The translations under genes were made by a program, and so were the position numbers. A stretch of 64,000 bases of DNA, from contig JBEKMN010000001.1 in the NCBI GenBank assembly GCA_050008495.1, positions 62,001 through 126,000 on the forward strand. Reading direction: 5' to 3'. This DNA is from CAVROP01 sp050008495. Lineage in GTDB: Bacteria > Acidobacteriota > Terriglobia > UBA7540. This document shows positions 1-8,254 of the stretch, in pieces. The notes beneath the pieces were generated by a model. That model saw only the letters and a list, made by a program, of their open reading frames with translations, did not search any database and was not told where the DNA came from. The first letter of the stretch is position 1; the number at the start of each line of letters is the position of its first letter.

Positions 1-703
1 GCGGACCGCGCAAGGTTTTGTGGGTCGTGGTGGTGACGAAGTCGGCGTGCGGGAAAGGACTGGGGTGGAGGCCCGCCGCAATAAGTCCGGCGATGTGCGC
101 CATATCCACCATCAGCAAGGCGCCACTTTGTTTGGCGATGGAGCCGAATCGGGCGAAGTCCAGCACGCGGGGATAGGCGCTGGCCCCGGCCACGATCAGC
201 CGCGGCTTGTGTTCCTGGGCCAGGCGCTCGACCTCGTCATAGTCAATCGTCTCGGTGTCCTTGCGCACGCCGTAAGAAACGATCTTGTACATCTTGCCGG
301 AGAAATTCAGCGGGTGTCCGTGGGTGAGGTGTCCGCCGTGCGCGAGGCTCATGCCGAGCAAGGTGTCGCCGGGCTTGAGCACGGTCATATAAACGGCCTG
401 GTTGGCCTGGCTGCCGGAGTGCGCTTGTACGTTGGCGTGTTCCGCTCCGAAAAGTTTCTTAGCGCGCTCGATGGCCAGTGTTTCGGCCACGTCCACAAAT
501 TCGCACCCGCCGTAATAGCGATGGCCCGGCAAGCCCTCGGCGTACTTGTTCGTCATCACGGAGCCGAGCGCTTCGAGCACCGCTTCACTGACGAAGTTTT
601 CCGAGGCAATCAGTTCGAGAGTCCGCGCCTGGCGGTCGACCTCCTGGTCGAGGGCCTGGGCGATTTCCGGGTCAACCTCGCGCAAGGGAAGGGTATGGTT
701 CAT
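1..703 (-). CDS. glyA: Serine hydroxymethyltransferase, N-terminal part (cut by window edge)
   Basis: This PLP enzyme interconverts serine and glycine with transfer of a one-carbon unit to tetrahydrofolate in the cytosol. About 234 of the usual ~415 residues are visible, because the gene runs off the left edge. Family motifs seen are LIASENFVS, NKYAEGLPGHRYYGG, the Ser/His-rich HSGSQAN stretch, and THKTLRGP, which carries the PLP-binding Lys at residue 229, the same number as in the E. coli enzyme. The ATG overlaps the rpiB stop as ATGA, behind a GGAGAAG ribosome-binding site inside rpiB, so the two genes are translationally coupled. I see nothing degenerate in the visible part. Confidence 0.96.
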   Translation of the reverse strand, partial: MNHTLPLREVDPEIAQALDQEVDRQARTLELIASENFVSEAVLEALGSVMTNKYAEGLPGHRYYGGCEFVDVAETLAIERAKKLFGAEHANVQAHSGSQANQAVYMTVLKPGDTLLGMSLAHGGHLTHGHPLNFSGKMYKIVSYGVRKDTETIDYDEVERLAQEHKPRLIVAGASAYPRVLDFARFGSIAKQSGALLMVDMAHIAGLIAAGLHPSPFPHADFVTTTTHKTLRGP

Positions 704-1161
704 GGTTGCTTCTCCGAGTGATATCGTTGATCAATAGCTTGGATTTTCTGCAGGCGGCGCTGGTGGCGGCCTCCCTCGAAGGGTGTAGCGAGCCAGGCGT
801 CAACGACCTGACGCATGGTGGCGGCGTCGATCATGCGCGCCCCCATGGTGAGGACGTTGGCATCGTTGTGCTCACGCGCCATACGCGCCGAAAGCGTGTC
901 GTTGGCCGCCACGGCGCGAATGCCGGGAACCTTGTTGGCAGCCAGCATCATCCCGATGCCTGTCCCGCACACCAGCACCCCGCAGCCAGCCTGATTCGCC
1001 GCCACCTTTCCGGCAACCTTCTCCGCAAAGTCGGGATAGTCGACAGGCTGTGTGTCGGACGGACCGCAGTCTTCAACCTCTGCGCCTTGGCTTCTCAGGT
1101 ACTCGATGACCTGCTGCTTCAAAGCAAAGCCGACATGGTCCGCCGCTACGACGATCTTCAT
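700..1161 (-). CDS. rpiB: Ribose-5-phosphate isomerase B
   Basis: This 153-residue protein (family about 150) isomerises ribose 5-phosphate and ribulose 5-phosphate in the pentose phosphate pathway. The RpiB/LacAB signature is clear: N-terminal MKIVVAADHVGF with the Asp/His pair at 8-9, the catalytic Cys65 in GVLVCGTGIG, and MAREHNDAN with His98. The start at MKIVV is chosen because family members begin there; an in-frame extension to 1218 has no homology-like character. It overlaps glyA by 4 bp downstream. RpiB-GlyA pairing is common in bacteria. The gap upstream is 940 bp and filled with repeats. Confidence 0.95.
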   Translation of the reverse strand: MKIVVAADHVGFALKQQVIEYLRSQGAEVEDCGPSDTQPVDYPDFAEKVAGKVAANQAGCGVLVCGTGIGMMLAANKVPGIRAVAANDTLSARMAREHNDANVLTMGARMIDAATMRQVVDAWLATPFEGGRHQRRLQKIQAIDQRYHSEKQP

Positions 1162-1270
1162 CTTTTTGTCACGCTGCCGTCCCCGAACCTCATGGGAGCA
1201 TAGGCTTACGCCCAGCACTCCCTAGGAGATTTTACAGAAGCAGGCGTAAATAGGGAATAGAGAATCATGC

Positions 1271-1347
1271 AGTCGAAGAGTCGAGAAGTCCAGGAGTCGA
1301 GAAGAAGACTTCCGCGTGCTGGCTCTCTATCGCTCGACTTTTTGACC
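1271..1347. repeat. Octamer array inverted pair around a copy of the 34-bp element
   Basis: The left arm (1271-1304) is a degenerate tandem of about 8 bp units: AGTCGAAG, AGTCGAGA, AGTCCAGG, AGTCGAGA. The right arm near 1331-1347 (GCTCGACTTTTTGACC) is its inverse. The arms could fold into a hairpin in RNA or single-stranded DNA. A similar right-hand array lies at 1921-1966, with units such as TTTTGACT, CCTCGACT and CTTGCACT. Confidence 0.7.
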
Positions 1348-1351
1348 TTAT

Positions 1352-1836
1352 CCTTTGTTTTCATAGACATTCTCGCTTTGTTCCGTCGTTTTCGTCATTA
1401 CACACCCGGTTTCACGCCAAGGCGCGAAGGTCGCAAAGGCCGCAAAGTCCCACCACCCCCAAACCCCTCCCCCTCCGAGGAGGGGCGCCTGGGGAAATTC
1501 CCCTCCTTGGACAAGGAGGGGCCGGGGTGGTTGATTTCTGCACCGACCCTTTGTTTTCATAGACATTCTCGCTTTGTTCCGGCATTTCTTGTAGCGCCGA
1601 CCTTCAGTGTCGGCATTCTTGGCTCACGATCCAGCCACGCCTGCTGACCTAAAGGTCAGCGCTACGCCAGCTCACCACGATTTGTTTACCTCTTCCTTTG
1701 TTTTCATAGACATTCTCGCTTTGTTCCGTGAATTCTGCAGTCGAGGGGTCGGGAAGCCAGCCCCGTGTCCTGCCTCTCCATCGCTCGACATATTGACCTC
1801 CCCCTTTGTTTTCATAGACATTCTCGCTTTGTTCCG
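1352..1836. repeat. Cluster of four 34-bp dispersed repeats
   Basis: Near-identical copies lie at 1352-1385, 1548-1581, 1695-1728 and 1803-1836. The plus strand starts CCTTTGTTTTCATAGACATT and ends CTCGCTTTGTTCCG. The last two are followed by a shared extension containing an EcoRI-like GAATTC and a GTCGA-GAGTCG motif. Spacing is irregular (about 196, 147 and 108 bp), so this is not a CRISPR array. Further copies or relatives occur at 38027, 38248, 48352, 48484 and 48708. Confidence 0.88.
1452..1532. repeat. GC-rich nested inverted repeat
   Basis: CCACCCCC near 1452 pairs with GGGGTGG near 1525. Inside are two further self-complementary segments, CCCCTCC...GGAGGGG and CCCTCCTTGGACAAGGAGGG. 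This is a hairpin-type intergenic repeat with no coding sign. Confidence 0.6.
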
Positions 1837-2102
1837 TGAATTCTGCAGTCGAAGAGTCGAGAAGCGGACTTCCCAAGTCTCGAGGTGCTGTGGGAATCTG
1901 AGCCGGTCATTACGAGCCGTGGTTCGACTTTTTGACTCCTCGACTCTTGCACTCCTCAAATCTTGAACCCCTTGCGGCCGGCCCCGGAATAGCCTCCCCG
2001 GAGCGGGTGTTTGCACACACCAACCATAGTAGGCTATCATTATCGCGCGCCGGGGTCAAGGAAAAAGCAGGGAAGGGCAACGCCCGGGGTCCGGGCGGGG
2101 CT

Positions 2103-4556
2103 CTACTCGGAGCGAAGTGCCTGAAGCGGATCGGCGTGGGCGGCGCGAAGCGCCGGGACAAGCGCCGCGCCGGCTGCGATGGCACAGAGCAGCACCGGGA
2201 CGGCGGCGAAGGTGACGGCGTCGTACGGGGAGATGCCCTTCACCTGGGAAGCGATAAGCCGCATCAAGGCGCAAGATGCTCCTGCGCCAAGAATCAGCCC
2301 GAGAGCGGTGAGGGAAAGCGCCTGGCCCACAATGCGACCGACAACCCTGGCCGGTTCCGCGCCAAGCGCCATGCGAATGCCGATTTCGCGTTTTCTCCGC
2401 GCTACGCTGTAGGCGACCACACCGTACAAGCCAATGGAGGCGACGATGACCGCCAGAATGGCAAATGAAGCCAAAAGACCCGCAGCGAGTCGTTGCGGGG
2501 CGAGCGACGCCTTCACGTGTTCCGATCCGGTGTGGAGGCCGGAGAGAGCCACGCTGGGAGAAGCGTCTTGCCAGCTCCGTTGAATCTCGTGCATCAGCCG
2601 TTGCGGCTCGCCGCGTGTCTGCACGATCAGATTCCCCACAGGGTAGTGCCATTGCCAAACTGCAAGAAAGATGTACGGCTGCGGACTTTCCCAGACGGAG
2701 ACGTATTTGGAATCGCGGGCAAGCCCTACCACCTGGACCACGGTTCGGCGGCCAGGTTGGTCCTCGACCATCAAGGTTCGGCCCACCGCGCTCGAGCCGG
2801 GCCACAAACGCTCGGCGAGAGTCTGGTTGACGATTGCCGCCTTGGGAGAATTCTCCCGGTCATCCCAGGTGAAGTCTCGCCCAACGAGCATAGCGATGCC
2901 CAAGGTGTGAAAGTAGCCGGGGCCGACCATGTTGAAGGCCGCTCGGAGCACCACTGGCGTGGGGCTTTCGGCGTCCGCCACCTGGGTTGTGGATTGCATC
3001 ATGGTAAGCGGCACATCCCATGCGACGGTGGCAGTCTCGACGCCGGGGAGGGTGGAGCTTCGGCGCAGGGCAGCTTGGGCGAAAAGCTCGCTTCGCGCGG
3101 CGTCGTACTGCTGCGAGGGCGGATCGAAGCCCATGAACAACAGACGGTCGGGACGAAAACCCAGATCGACCGAGTAGGCCTTCCACACACTTCGCGCGAA
3201 GATGCCGCCCATCACCAGCAGAGCCATGGAAAAACCCACCTGCACCACCACCAGAAAATGCCGCAGCCAATCACCTCGGATGCCCTGCGAAGGTGCGTTG
3301 GAGGACTCTTTCAACGATGGGACGAGATCGGGCCGGCTGGCTTGGAGCGCCGGTACGAGGCCAAACAGAAAGACCGTGGCGAGTGAAGCCAAGGAGCCAA
3401 AGAGCAGCACTCGCGTCCCGATGCCGAGGTTCAGGGCGAGCGGAATCCCAAACGCGGTGGGAAATTGCGATAGGACCCGGTCGAGGCCGAAAGCAATCAA
3501 TAGAGCTGCGGCAAAACTGCCGATGACCAGTAAAAAGTTCTCCGCCATTAACTGGCGGATCAGCCAGCCTCGCCCGGCGCCGAGCGCGATGCGAATGGCC
3601 ATTTCGCGGCGGCGAGCAACGGCGCGCTCCAGAAGCAGATTGGAGACGTTTGCGCAGGATAGCAAAAGCAGGAGTCCCGCACTGGCGCCAAACATCACAA
3701 GCAATTGCGTGATTGAGGACCGGTAGGCGGGCCAGAATTTGGATCGGGAGGCTGAGAATGCCGAGACGGTGATGTCGCGGTTGGTGGCAGGTTCGGCTTG
3801 GGCGAGGTTGCCGGCAATCAGCCGCAGGTCCGCCTCCGCCTCGGAAACGGTTACGCCCGTCCGCAAACGGCCGAACATGACGAGCCAGCGAGCCGAGCGC
3901 AGGTGAAAGATATCGGTTTTCTTGAACCTGGGCAGCACCTGCGGCACGGCGCCCAGCGGCATCCAGGCTTGCGGCGGATCACCCCAGTTCAAGTTGACGC
4001 CGCGGTAGCGTGCGGGGACGATTCCGATTACCGTCAGGGGAGAACCTTCCAGGGCAATCGTCTTCCCAAGGAGCTTCTTATCTGCCCCAAAGTGTTGGCG
4101 CCAAAGCTCCTCGCTCAGCATGACTACCGGAGACTCACTCTCCTCCGCGCTGAACGCGCGTCCAGCGAGCGGCGGAAGTTCGAGCATGGAGAAGTAATCC
4201 GCACTCACCGCCTCGACAGAAATGCCTTCGGTAGCTTCCCCAACGGAAAGGTTCAAAGGAAGCCGGACATAGGCGGAGAGATGTTGGAAGGAACGGTTGC
4301 GCTTGCTGAAATCTTCGAAGTCGGGGTAGGAACTCGAAACATAACGCGAGGTCTTCTTGTCGAAATTGTAGACGGCCACAAGCTGCTGCGGCTCGGGCAG
4401 GGGTAGTGGGCTCAGAAGCGCCTCATCCGCGACATTGAAGATTGCAGTGGCCGCGCCAATTCCCAGCGCCAGGGTCAGCAGGGTAGTAGCGGTGAAGGCG
4501 GGATTCCTCCGCAACATGCACAGAGCGACACGCAGATCGCCGATGAGGTCAATCAC
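2103..4556 (-). CDS. ADOP-type ABC transporter permease (duplicated MacB/FtsX architecture)
   Basis: This 817-residue inner-membrane protein has two repeats of a periplasmic MacB core domain followed by an FtsX-like membrane domain. An N-terminal TM (about 18-40) is followed by the first core domain, three TMs (about 285-410) with the conserved LLLLLSCANVSNLLLERAVA, a TM near 435-455, the second core domain, and three C-terminal TMs ending in ADPLQALRSE. RREMAIRIALGA and KREIGIRMALGA, the coupling-helix motifs facing the ATPase, occur once per half. This doubled form is typical of Acidobacteriota. No ATPase gene is adjacent, so it is an orphan permease. It starts at GTG behind GGAGGTGAG. Substrate unknown; efflux or lipid/peptide export by family analogy. 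Confidence 0.92.
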   Translation of the reverse strand: MIDLIGDLRVALCMLRRNPAFTATTLLTLALGIGAATAIFNVADEALLSPLPLPEPQQLVAVYNFDKKTSRYVSSSYPDFEDFSKRNRSFQHLSAYVRLPLNLSVGEATEGISVEAVSADYFSMLELPPLAGRAFSAEESESPVVMLSEELWRQHFGADKKLLGKTIALEGSPLTVIGIVPARYRGVNLNWGDPPQAWMPLGAVPQVLPRFKKTDIFHLRSARWLVMFGRLRTGVTVSEAEADLRLIAGNLAQAEPATNRDITVSAFSASRSKFWPAYRSSITQLLVMFGASAGLLLLLSCANVSNLLLERAVARRREMAIRIALGAGRGWLIRQLMAENFLLVIGSFAAALLIAFGLDRVLSQFPTAFGIPLALNLGIGTRVLLFGSLASLATVFLFGLVPALQASRPDLVPSLKESSNAPSQGIRGDWLRHFLVVVQVGFSMALLVMGGIFARSVWKAYSVDLGFRPDRLLFMGFDPPSQQYDAARSELFAQAALRRSSTLPGVETATVAWDVPLTMMQSTTQVADAESPTPVVLRAAFNMVGPGYFHTLGIAMLVGRDFTWDDRENSPKAAIVNQTLAERLWPGSSAVGRTLMVEDQPGRRTVVQVVGLARDSKYVSVWESPQPYIFLAVWQWHYPVGNLIVQTRGEPQRLMHEIQRSWQDASPSVALSGLHTGSEHVKASLAPQRLAAGLLASFAILAVIVASIGLYGVVAYSVARRKREIGIRMALGAEPARVVGRIVGQALSLTALGLILGAGASCALMRLIASQVKGISPYDAVTFAAVPVLLCAIAAGAALVPALRAAHADPLQALRSE

Positions 4557-4658
4557 AAATCTCTCACCTCCGCTGTTACAGTGGTAGTGTAGTGTACGAA
4601 TCGTTGGTTTACAATCGGTGCGACCTGCTAACCCAACGCCCTGGAGAGGACTGACAGT

Positions 4659-4678
4659 GTTGTCCTAATTTAGGCAAC
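4659..4678. promoter_or_regulatory. Palindromic operator candidate upstream of the AIPR gene
   Basis: GTTG(T)CCTAA-T-TTAGGCAAC is an inverted repeat with one bulged base, 41-60 bp before the GTG start of the AIPR gene. It lies in an AT-richer stretch than the surroundings and resembles a dimeric repressor site. No regulator gene is adjacent, so the binding partner is unknown. Confidence 0.4.
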
Positions 4679-4718
4679 AAATTACTGGACTCATCCATTC
4701 CTAGGTGGGAGGATAGTC

Positions 4719-6548
4719 GTGGCGGGGTTTGAGACGAGCGACCCCTGCGGAGTTTTTCCGATGTCTAAAAACGATGTGGATGCTGTTGATAGGGAGTATA
4801 GAAAATGGGTTTCCCAAAGGGGGGCGGGTTTAACAGGTGTCGATCCCTTTGAGTATTTTTGTGCTGACCTCTTTCTTAAACCCTATTTACTTTCGGATGA
4901 AGACATTCGTGCAGGCTTGGTTGGCAAAAGCGATGATGGAGGCACAGATGCGTTTTATTTTCTGTTGAACGGGCAGTTTGTTCAGGAAGATACCAAGATC
5001 CCTTCGGAGGCACGCGAACAGCCAGTTAACCTGATCTTCATACAAGCAAAGCACGAGAATGGATTCTCGCCATTGTCTGTTGACCGGTTCGACACCTTAA
5101 CGGATGATATCTTTGCCCTTGACCGCACTCCAGATAAATACGGAAGAACCTACAACGGTGACCTATTATTCAGGATTAAACTTTTCAAGGAAAAGTACCA
5201 GCAATTGTCGATGCCTAAACTAACCATCGACTACTACTACATCATTGCGGCTGACATAGATGAAAATGAAGATTGCAGAAAATCTGCGGCAAAAATACTA
5301 GAGACCGCCAAGAAGCACTTTGGCCGAGCCACCATAAACCCCTTTCATTTTGTTAACGCTGCGAAGTTATACACCCAACTGGAAAAAAGAGCGCCGCGAG
5401 TCAAGGATTTGAAATTCGCGGAATGGGCCGACGCGGCAGAAGGATGGGTCGGACTTGTTGGCCTCCGAGATTTTTTCGACTTTCTTAAGGACGATAAGGG
5501 AAATCGGAATGACGCCCTTTTCGATGACAACGTACGCGGCGTCCAATACTCAACTATCAACAAATCCATCTATGACAGTCTTACCAACTCAGCGGAGGTC
5601 CCGGAGTTTTGGCTTCTAAACAACGGCATAACCATCTTGTCTCCCAAAGTCCAACCCCAAACTCATCGGACTCTACAAATAGAAGACCCCCAGATTGTAA
5701 ACGGGCTACAAACTGCGCGCCAAATCTTTACGTATTTCAGTGACCCGAACCAAACCTTTCCTCAAAATGACAATAGAAGAATATTGGTAAAGGTCATTCA
5801 GAACTCGGACGAAAACGTCAGAGATACAATCATAAAGGCGACCAATAATCAGAACCCGATGCCTGCTGAGGCTCTCTTTACAACCTTTAGGATTCATAAG
5901 CAGATTGAACGGGTTTTTAGAGACGAGGGACTCTTTTACGAGCGTCGCAAGGGCTACTATCGAGACAGAAAAGAACCCGTCGAGAAGATCGTCAGCGCCG
6001 GATTGTTACTTCAGGCTGTGATCTCAATAATGAAGTACCAGCCCGACGACGCGAGAGGTAGGCCAAAGGATTACATCACCGACCAACAGAAGCGGTATAG
6101 CATTTTCGGTCACGACGACTATGATGATAGCAAACCAATAACTGACCCCGAGGTAAGCAAAAACAAACCGTACGACATTGCCGTCTACCTTAATTGTGTG
6201 AGAGTAGTGAGGCGGATTGATGCCTTTTTATCTGTGACCAAGATTCCCCTGACCAACGAAGATAAGCGTAACATACGCTTCTATCTCGCCCGACATATAG
6301 CTTGCGTGGTGACTAAGAACGCCTACTGCCCGCCTGTGGACGTTGCCAATATCGATGCACATTCGATCACAGATGACATGATTGAGAAATGTCTAAAAAG
6401 AGTTCGGAGACTGTATAGAAGGCATGGAGGAAACGACGAAGCGGGAAAGTCTAAAGAACTTGCCCTTGCACACAATAGGATTCTCATCAGAGAGCTCTCG
6501 CCACCAAATAGAAAACGTCGGAAGAAAAAGATTGGGGCTCGAAAATGA
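4719..6548 (+). CDS. AIPR family protein (abortive-infection phage resistance), nuclease-like N-terminus
   Basis: This 609-residue protein matches the AIPR family (first named from lactococcal abortive-infection genes) by the core motifs LFDDNVRG (267-274), FWLLNNGITI (297-306) and PQIVNGLQTA (324-333). The N-terminal part has SDDGGTDAFY (71-80) followed by LIFIQAK (105-111), the D...QxK layout of PD-(D/E)xK nucleases, so DNA or RNA cleavage is plausible. The C-terminus is very basic (RKRRKKK). GTG at 4719 follows GGGAGGATAGTC; an ATG at 4761 also has a GGAG site and is a real alternative. Base composition is clearly more AT-rich than the neighbours, and the gene stands alone, which suggests horizontal transfer. 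The family role in defence is established; activity here is inferred. Confidence 0.88.
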   Translation: MAGFETSDPCGVFPMSKNDVDAVDREYRKWVSQRGAGLTGVDPFEYFCADLFLKPYLLSDEDIRAGLVGKSDDGGTDAFYFLLNGQFVQEDTKIPSEAREQPVNLIFIQAKHENGFSPLSVDRFDTLTDDIFALDRTPDKYGRTYNGDLLFRIKLFKEKYQQLSMPKLTIDYYYIIAADIDENEDCRKSAAKILETAKKHFGRATINPFHFVNAAKLYTQLEKRAPRVKDLKFAEWADAAEGWVGLVGLRDFFDFLKDDKGNRNDALFDDNVRGVQYSTINKSIYDSLTNSAEVPEFWLLNNGITILSPKVQPQTHRTLQIEDPQIVNGLQTARQIFTYFSDPNQTFPQNDNRRILVKVIQNSDENVRDTIIKATNNQNPMPAEALFTTFRIHKQIERVFRDEGLFYERRKGYYRDRKEPVEKIVSAGLLLQAVISIMKYQPDDARGRPKDYITDQQKRYSIFGHDDYDDSKPITDPEVSKNKPYDIAVYLNCVRVVRRIDAFLSVTKIPLTNEDKRNIRFYLARHIACVVTKNAYCPPVDVANIDAHSITDDMIEKCLKRVRRLYRRHGGNDEAGKSKELALAHNRILIRELSPPNRKRRKKKIGARK

Positions 6549-6902
6549 AGAAACGGGCTGGTGCGAGAAAAAGGTTCGATCAATAAACTACCCTCACAGT
6601 TCACGAAGTTTGACGATGCAATGCGTAGAGCACCGCGCCGACCAGTTGCCTGCCCGCGTCAATTGCAACGGATATGCTCCTGATATGCAACATCTGACGT
6701 TCCTGTCAGATGCCGAAGCTGCCACGCCTCACGGCTCACGAGATTACCGCCGAGATTCTTCGCTTCGCTCAGAATGACAACGTCTCACACCCGCCACGAC
6801 GAGTGGAGATTAGGCGAGGTAATCTCGCCGCCGCTTCAATTTGGGGTTACGCTCCCGCGACAGCGGGCGAGACGCCCGCACCACATCATTACGGGCGAAA
6901 AC
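6549..6902. repeat. Intergenic region with half-copies of hairpin repeats
   Basis: This is about 350 bp between the convergent AIPR and SDR genes. At 6751-6778 is a single arm of the dispersed GAGATTCTTCGCTTCGCTC element (full hairpins at 13654, 19666, 51438 and 63439). At 6813-6885 is a GC-rich stretch with short inverted repeats (GCGAGGTAATCTCGC; GCGGGCGAGACGCCCGC). No gene or clear terminator T-run was seen. Confidence 0.6.
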
Positions 6903-7661
6903 TCATCCTTGGGCGAGCAGGCCGCCATCGACGGCAAGCCAGGTTCCAGTGATATAGGAAGCATCGCTGGACGCGAGAAAGCGGACCCCTTTGGCAATGT
7001 CCTCGGGGGTGGCAAAACGGTGCAACGGAATGCTGGCGAGAATCCGAGGTTCGTCCTCGGGGCAGTTGCGCAGGTGATAACGCAAGAGCGGCGAATCGGT
7101 GGCGCCTGGAATGATGCAGTTGACGCGGATTCCGTAAGGAGCGCAGTCGAGTGCGGCGGCGCGCATGAAGGCCAGCAGGCCCCCCTTGGTGGCGGCGTAG
7201 GCCGTATAGTTCGGATAAGTCTGAAAGGCGTGCCCAGAGGAACAGATTACGATACATCCCTGCTTCTGTTCACGCATCACGGGGATGACATGCCTGCAGC
7301 AAAGGAACGCGCCCTTCAGATTCACGTTGATGGTCTGGTCCCAGTCCGCGTCGCTGGTTTCAGCCAGGGGTTTGTTAATCTGAACGGCGGCGTTGGCGAA
7401 TAGGACATCGATTCTTCCCCAGCGTTCCACAATCGACTTGATGGCCGGCTGGACTTCGGCTGATTTGCTGACGTCGGCTTTGACGAATAAGCTCTCGCCT
7501 CCCGCCGCCTGGATCTGATTCGAGGTTTCCAGTGAGTTCGAGTCGTTCCAATCCAGCACGGCTACACGCGATTTCTCGCGCGCAAAGAGTAAGGCGGTGC
7601 CGTATCCGATGCCGGACCCCCCGCCGGTGATAACGATGACCTTTCCGGCAAATTCGCCCAT
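6903..7661 (-). CDS. SDR-family NAD(P)-dependent dehydrogenase
   Basis: This 252-residue classical short-chain dehydrogenase has the Rossmann motif TGGGSGIG (12-19), ANAA (89-92), catalytic Ser141/142, Tyr155 and Lys159 in YAATK, and a C-terminal TGTWLAVDGG. Asp37 after the second strand suggests NAD+ preference. ATG at 7661 is chosen for its GGAGG site 5 bp upstream; a longer in-frame start at 7724 lacks one. It lies beside, and divergent from, a sugar-acid dehydratase, a symporter and an aldolase gene, so oxidation of an aldose or sugar alcohol is likely. The exact substrate cannot be read from sequence. Confidence 0.9.
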   Translation of the reverse strand: MGEFAGKVIVITGGGSGIGYGTALLFAREKSRVAVLDWNDSNSLETSNQIQAAGGESLFVKADVSKSAEVQPAIKSIVERWGRIDVLFANAAVQINKPLAETSDADWDQTINVNLKGAFLCCRHVIPVMREQKQGCIVICSSGHAFQTYPNYTAYAATKGGLLAFMRAAALDCAPYGIRVNCIIPGATDSPLLRYHLRNCPEDEPRILASIPLHRFATPEDIAKGVRFLASSDASYITGTWLAVDGGLLAQG

Positions 7662-8254
7662 GTCGGCCTCCGTGAAGGAACTGCCATCTTTGTATCCTGC
7701 ACACTCTACCTCAGCACGGGGCATTGCAGGCGAGATTTTTCACGCCCGACGGGTCTGGAAAGTCCTCCCTCGCTTTCTTACGATCCGCCTTTCCGCAAAG
7801 TTGGCTGGGCTCCAGGGCTGAAACCAAATCGTTAGCCCTCTCCCTGGGGAGAGGGTGTCCGGGGACGGCGCCTTCATCAGCCGTCCTCGGACGGGTGAGG
7901 GGACCCTCAAACGGCCGTGGCAACAAACCCGGGTATCACATGGTGCCTTTGCAGGGTGTGCGGTTCGCGCGTGAACTTACATTGCACAATGGTTTTATTT
8001 ATGCGGATGTTGGCAAATCAGGCTAAACTGCACCTTGCACTCGTTTCGCTACCTCAAAGAATGATTGTGACAGCCGCGAATGAAGGTGCGCACCTGTCAG
8101 CCGAAATGACCCCTCACCCGTCGCGCGATGGCTGATGAAGGCGCCGCCGCGCGACACCCTCTCCCCAAGGGAGAGGGTTAGGTCCGCGCGGGGGTATGGG
8201 CGAGCGCGGGGCGCTTGTGGCGCACATGACATGAAAGGATGGTCTGCCGTTTCC
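7662..8254. repeat. Divergent intergenic region framed by a ~75-bp inverted repeat
   Basis: The segment at about 7832-7906 (CCCTCTCCCTGGGGAGAGGG...GGCGCCTTCATCAGCC...GGTGAGGGG) recurs inverted at about 8107-8182. The stem tips differ by compensating changes. About 200 bp lie between the arms and probably carry the promoters for the flanking genes; I could not identify a convincing -35/-10 pair. No gene was seen. Confidence 0.7.

Larger units (their letters stand above)
1162..2102. other. Repeat-dense intergenic region
   Basis: These 940 bp lie between the rpiB start and the stop of the ADOP permease gene. I see no credible gene; the short reading frames arise from the repeats. The region holds four copies of a 34-bp element, two octamer-type arrays forming an inverted pair, a GC-rich hairpin at 1452-1532, and a 42-bp stretch (1406-1447) that recurs inverted at 49926-49968. 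Confidence 0.85.

Noticed and set aside
1352..1836. CRISPR array
   Set aside because: The four repeats have uneven spacing (about 110-200 bp), the intervals themselves contain other repeats, and no cas gene is present.
1348..2040. Small proteins beginning MSMKTKG or containing ENVYENKG
   Set aside because: These reading frames are generated by the dispersed 34-bp repeat and recur wherever it occurs; no ribosome-binding site or conserved length.
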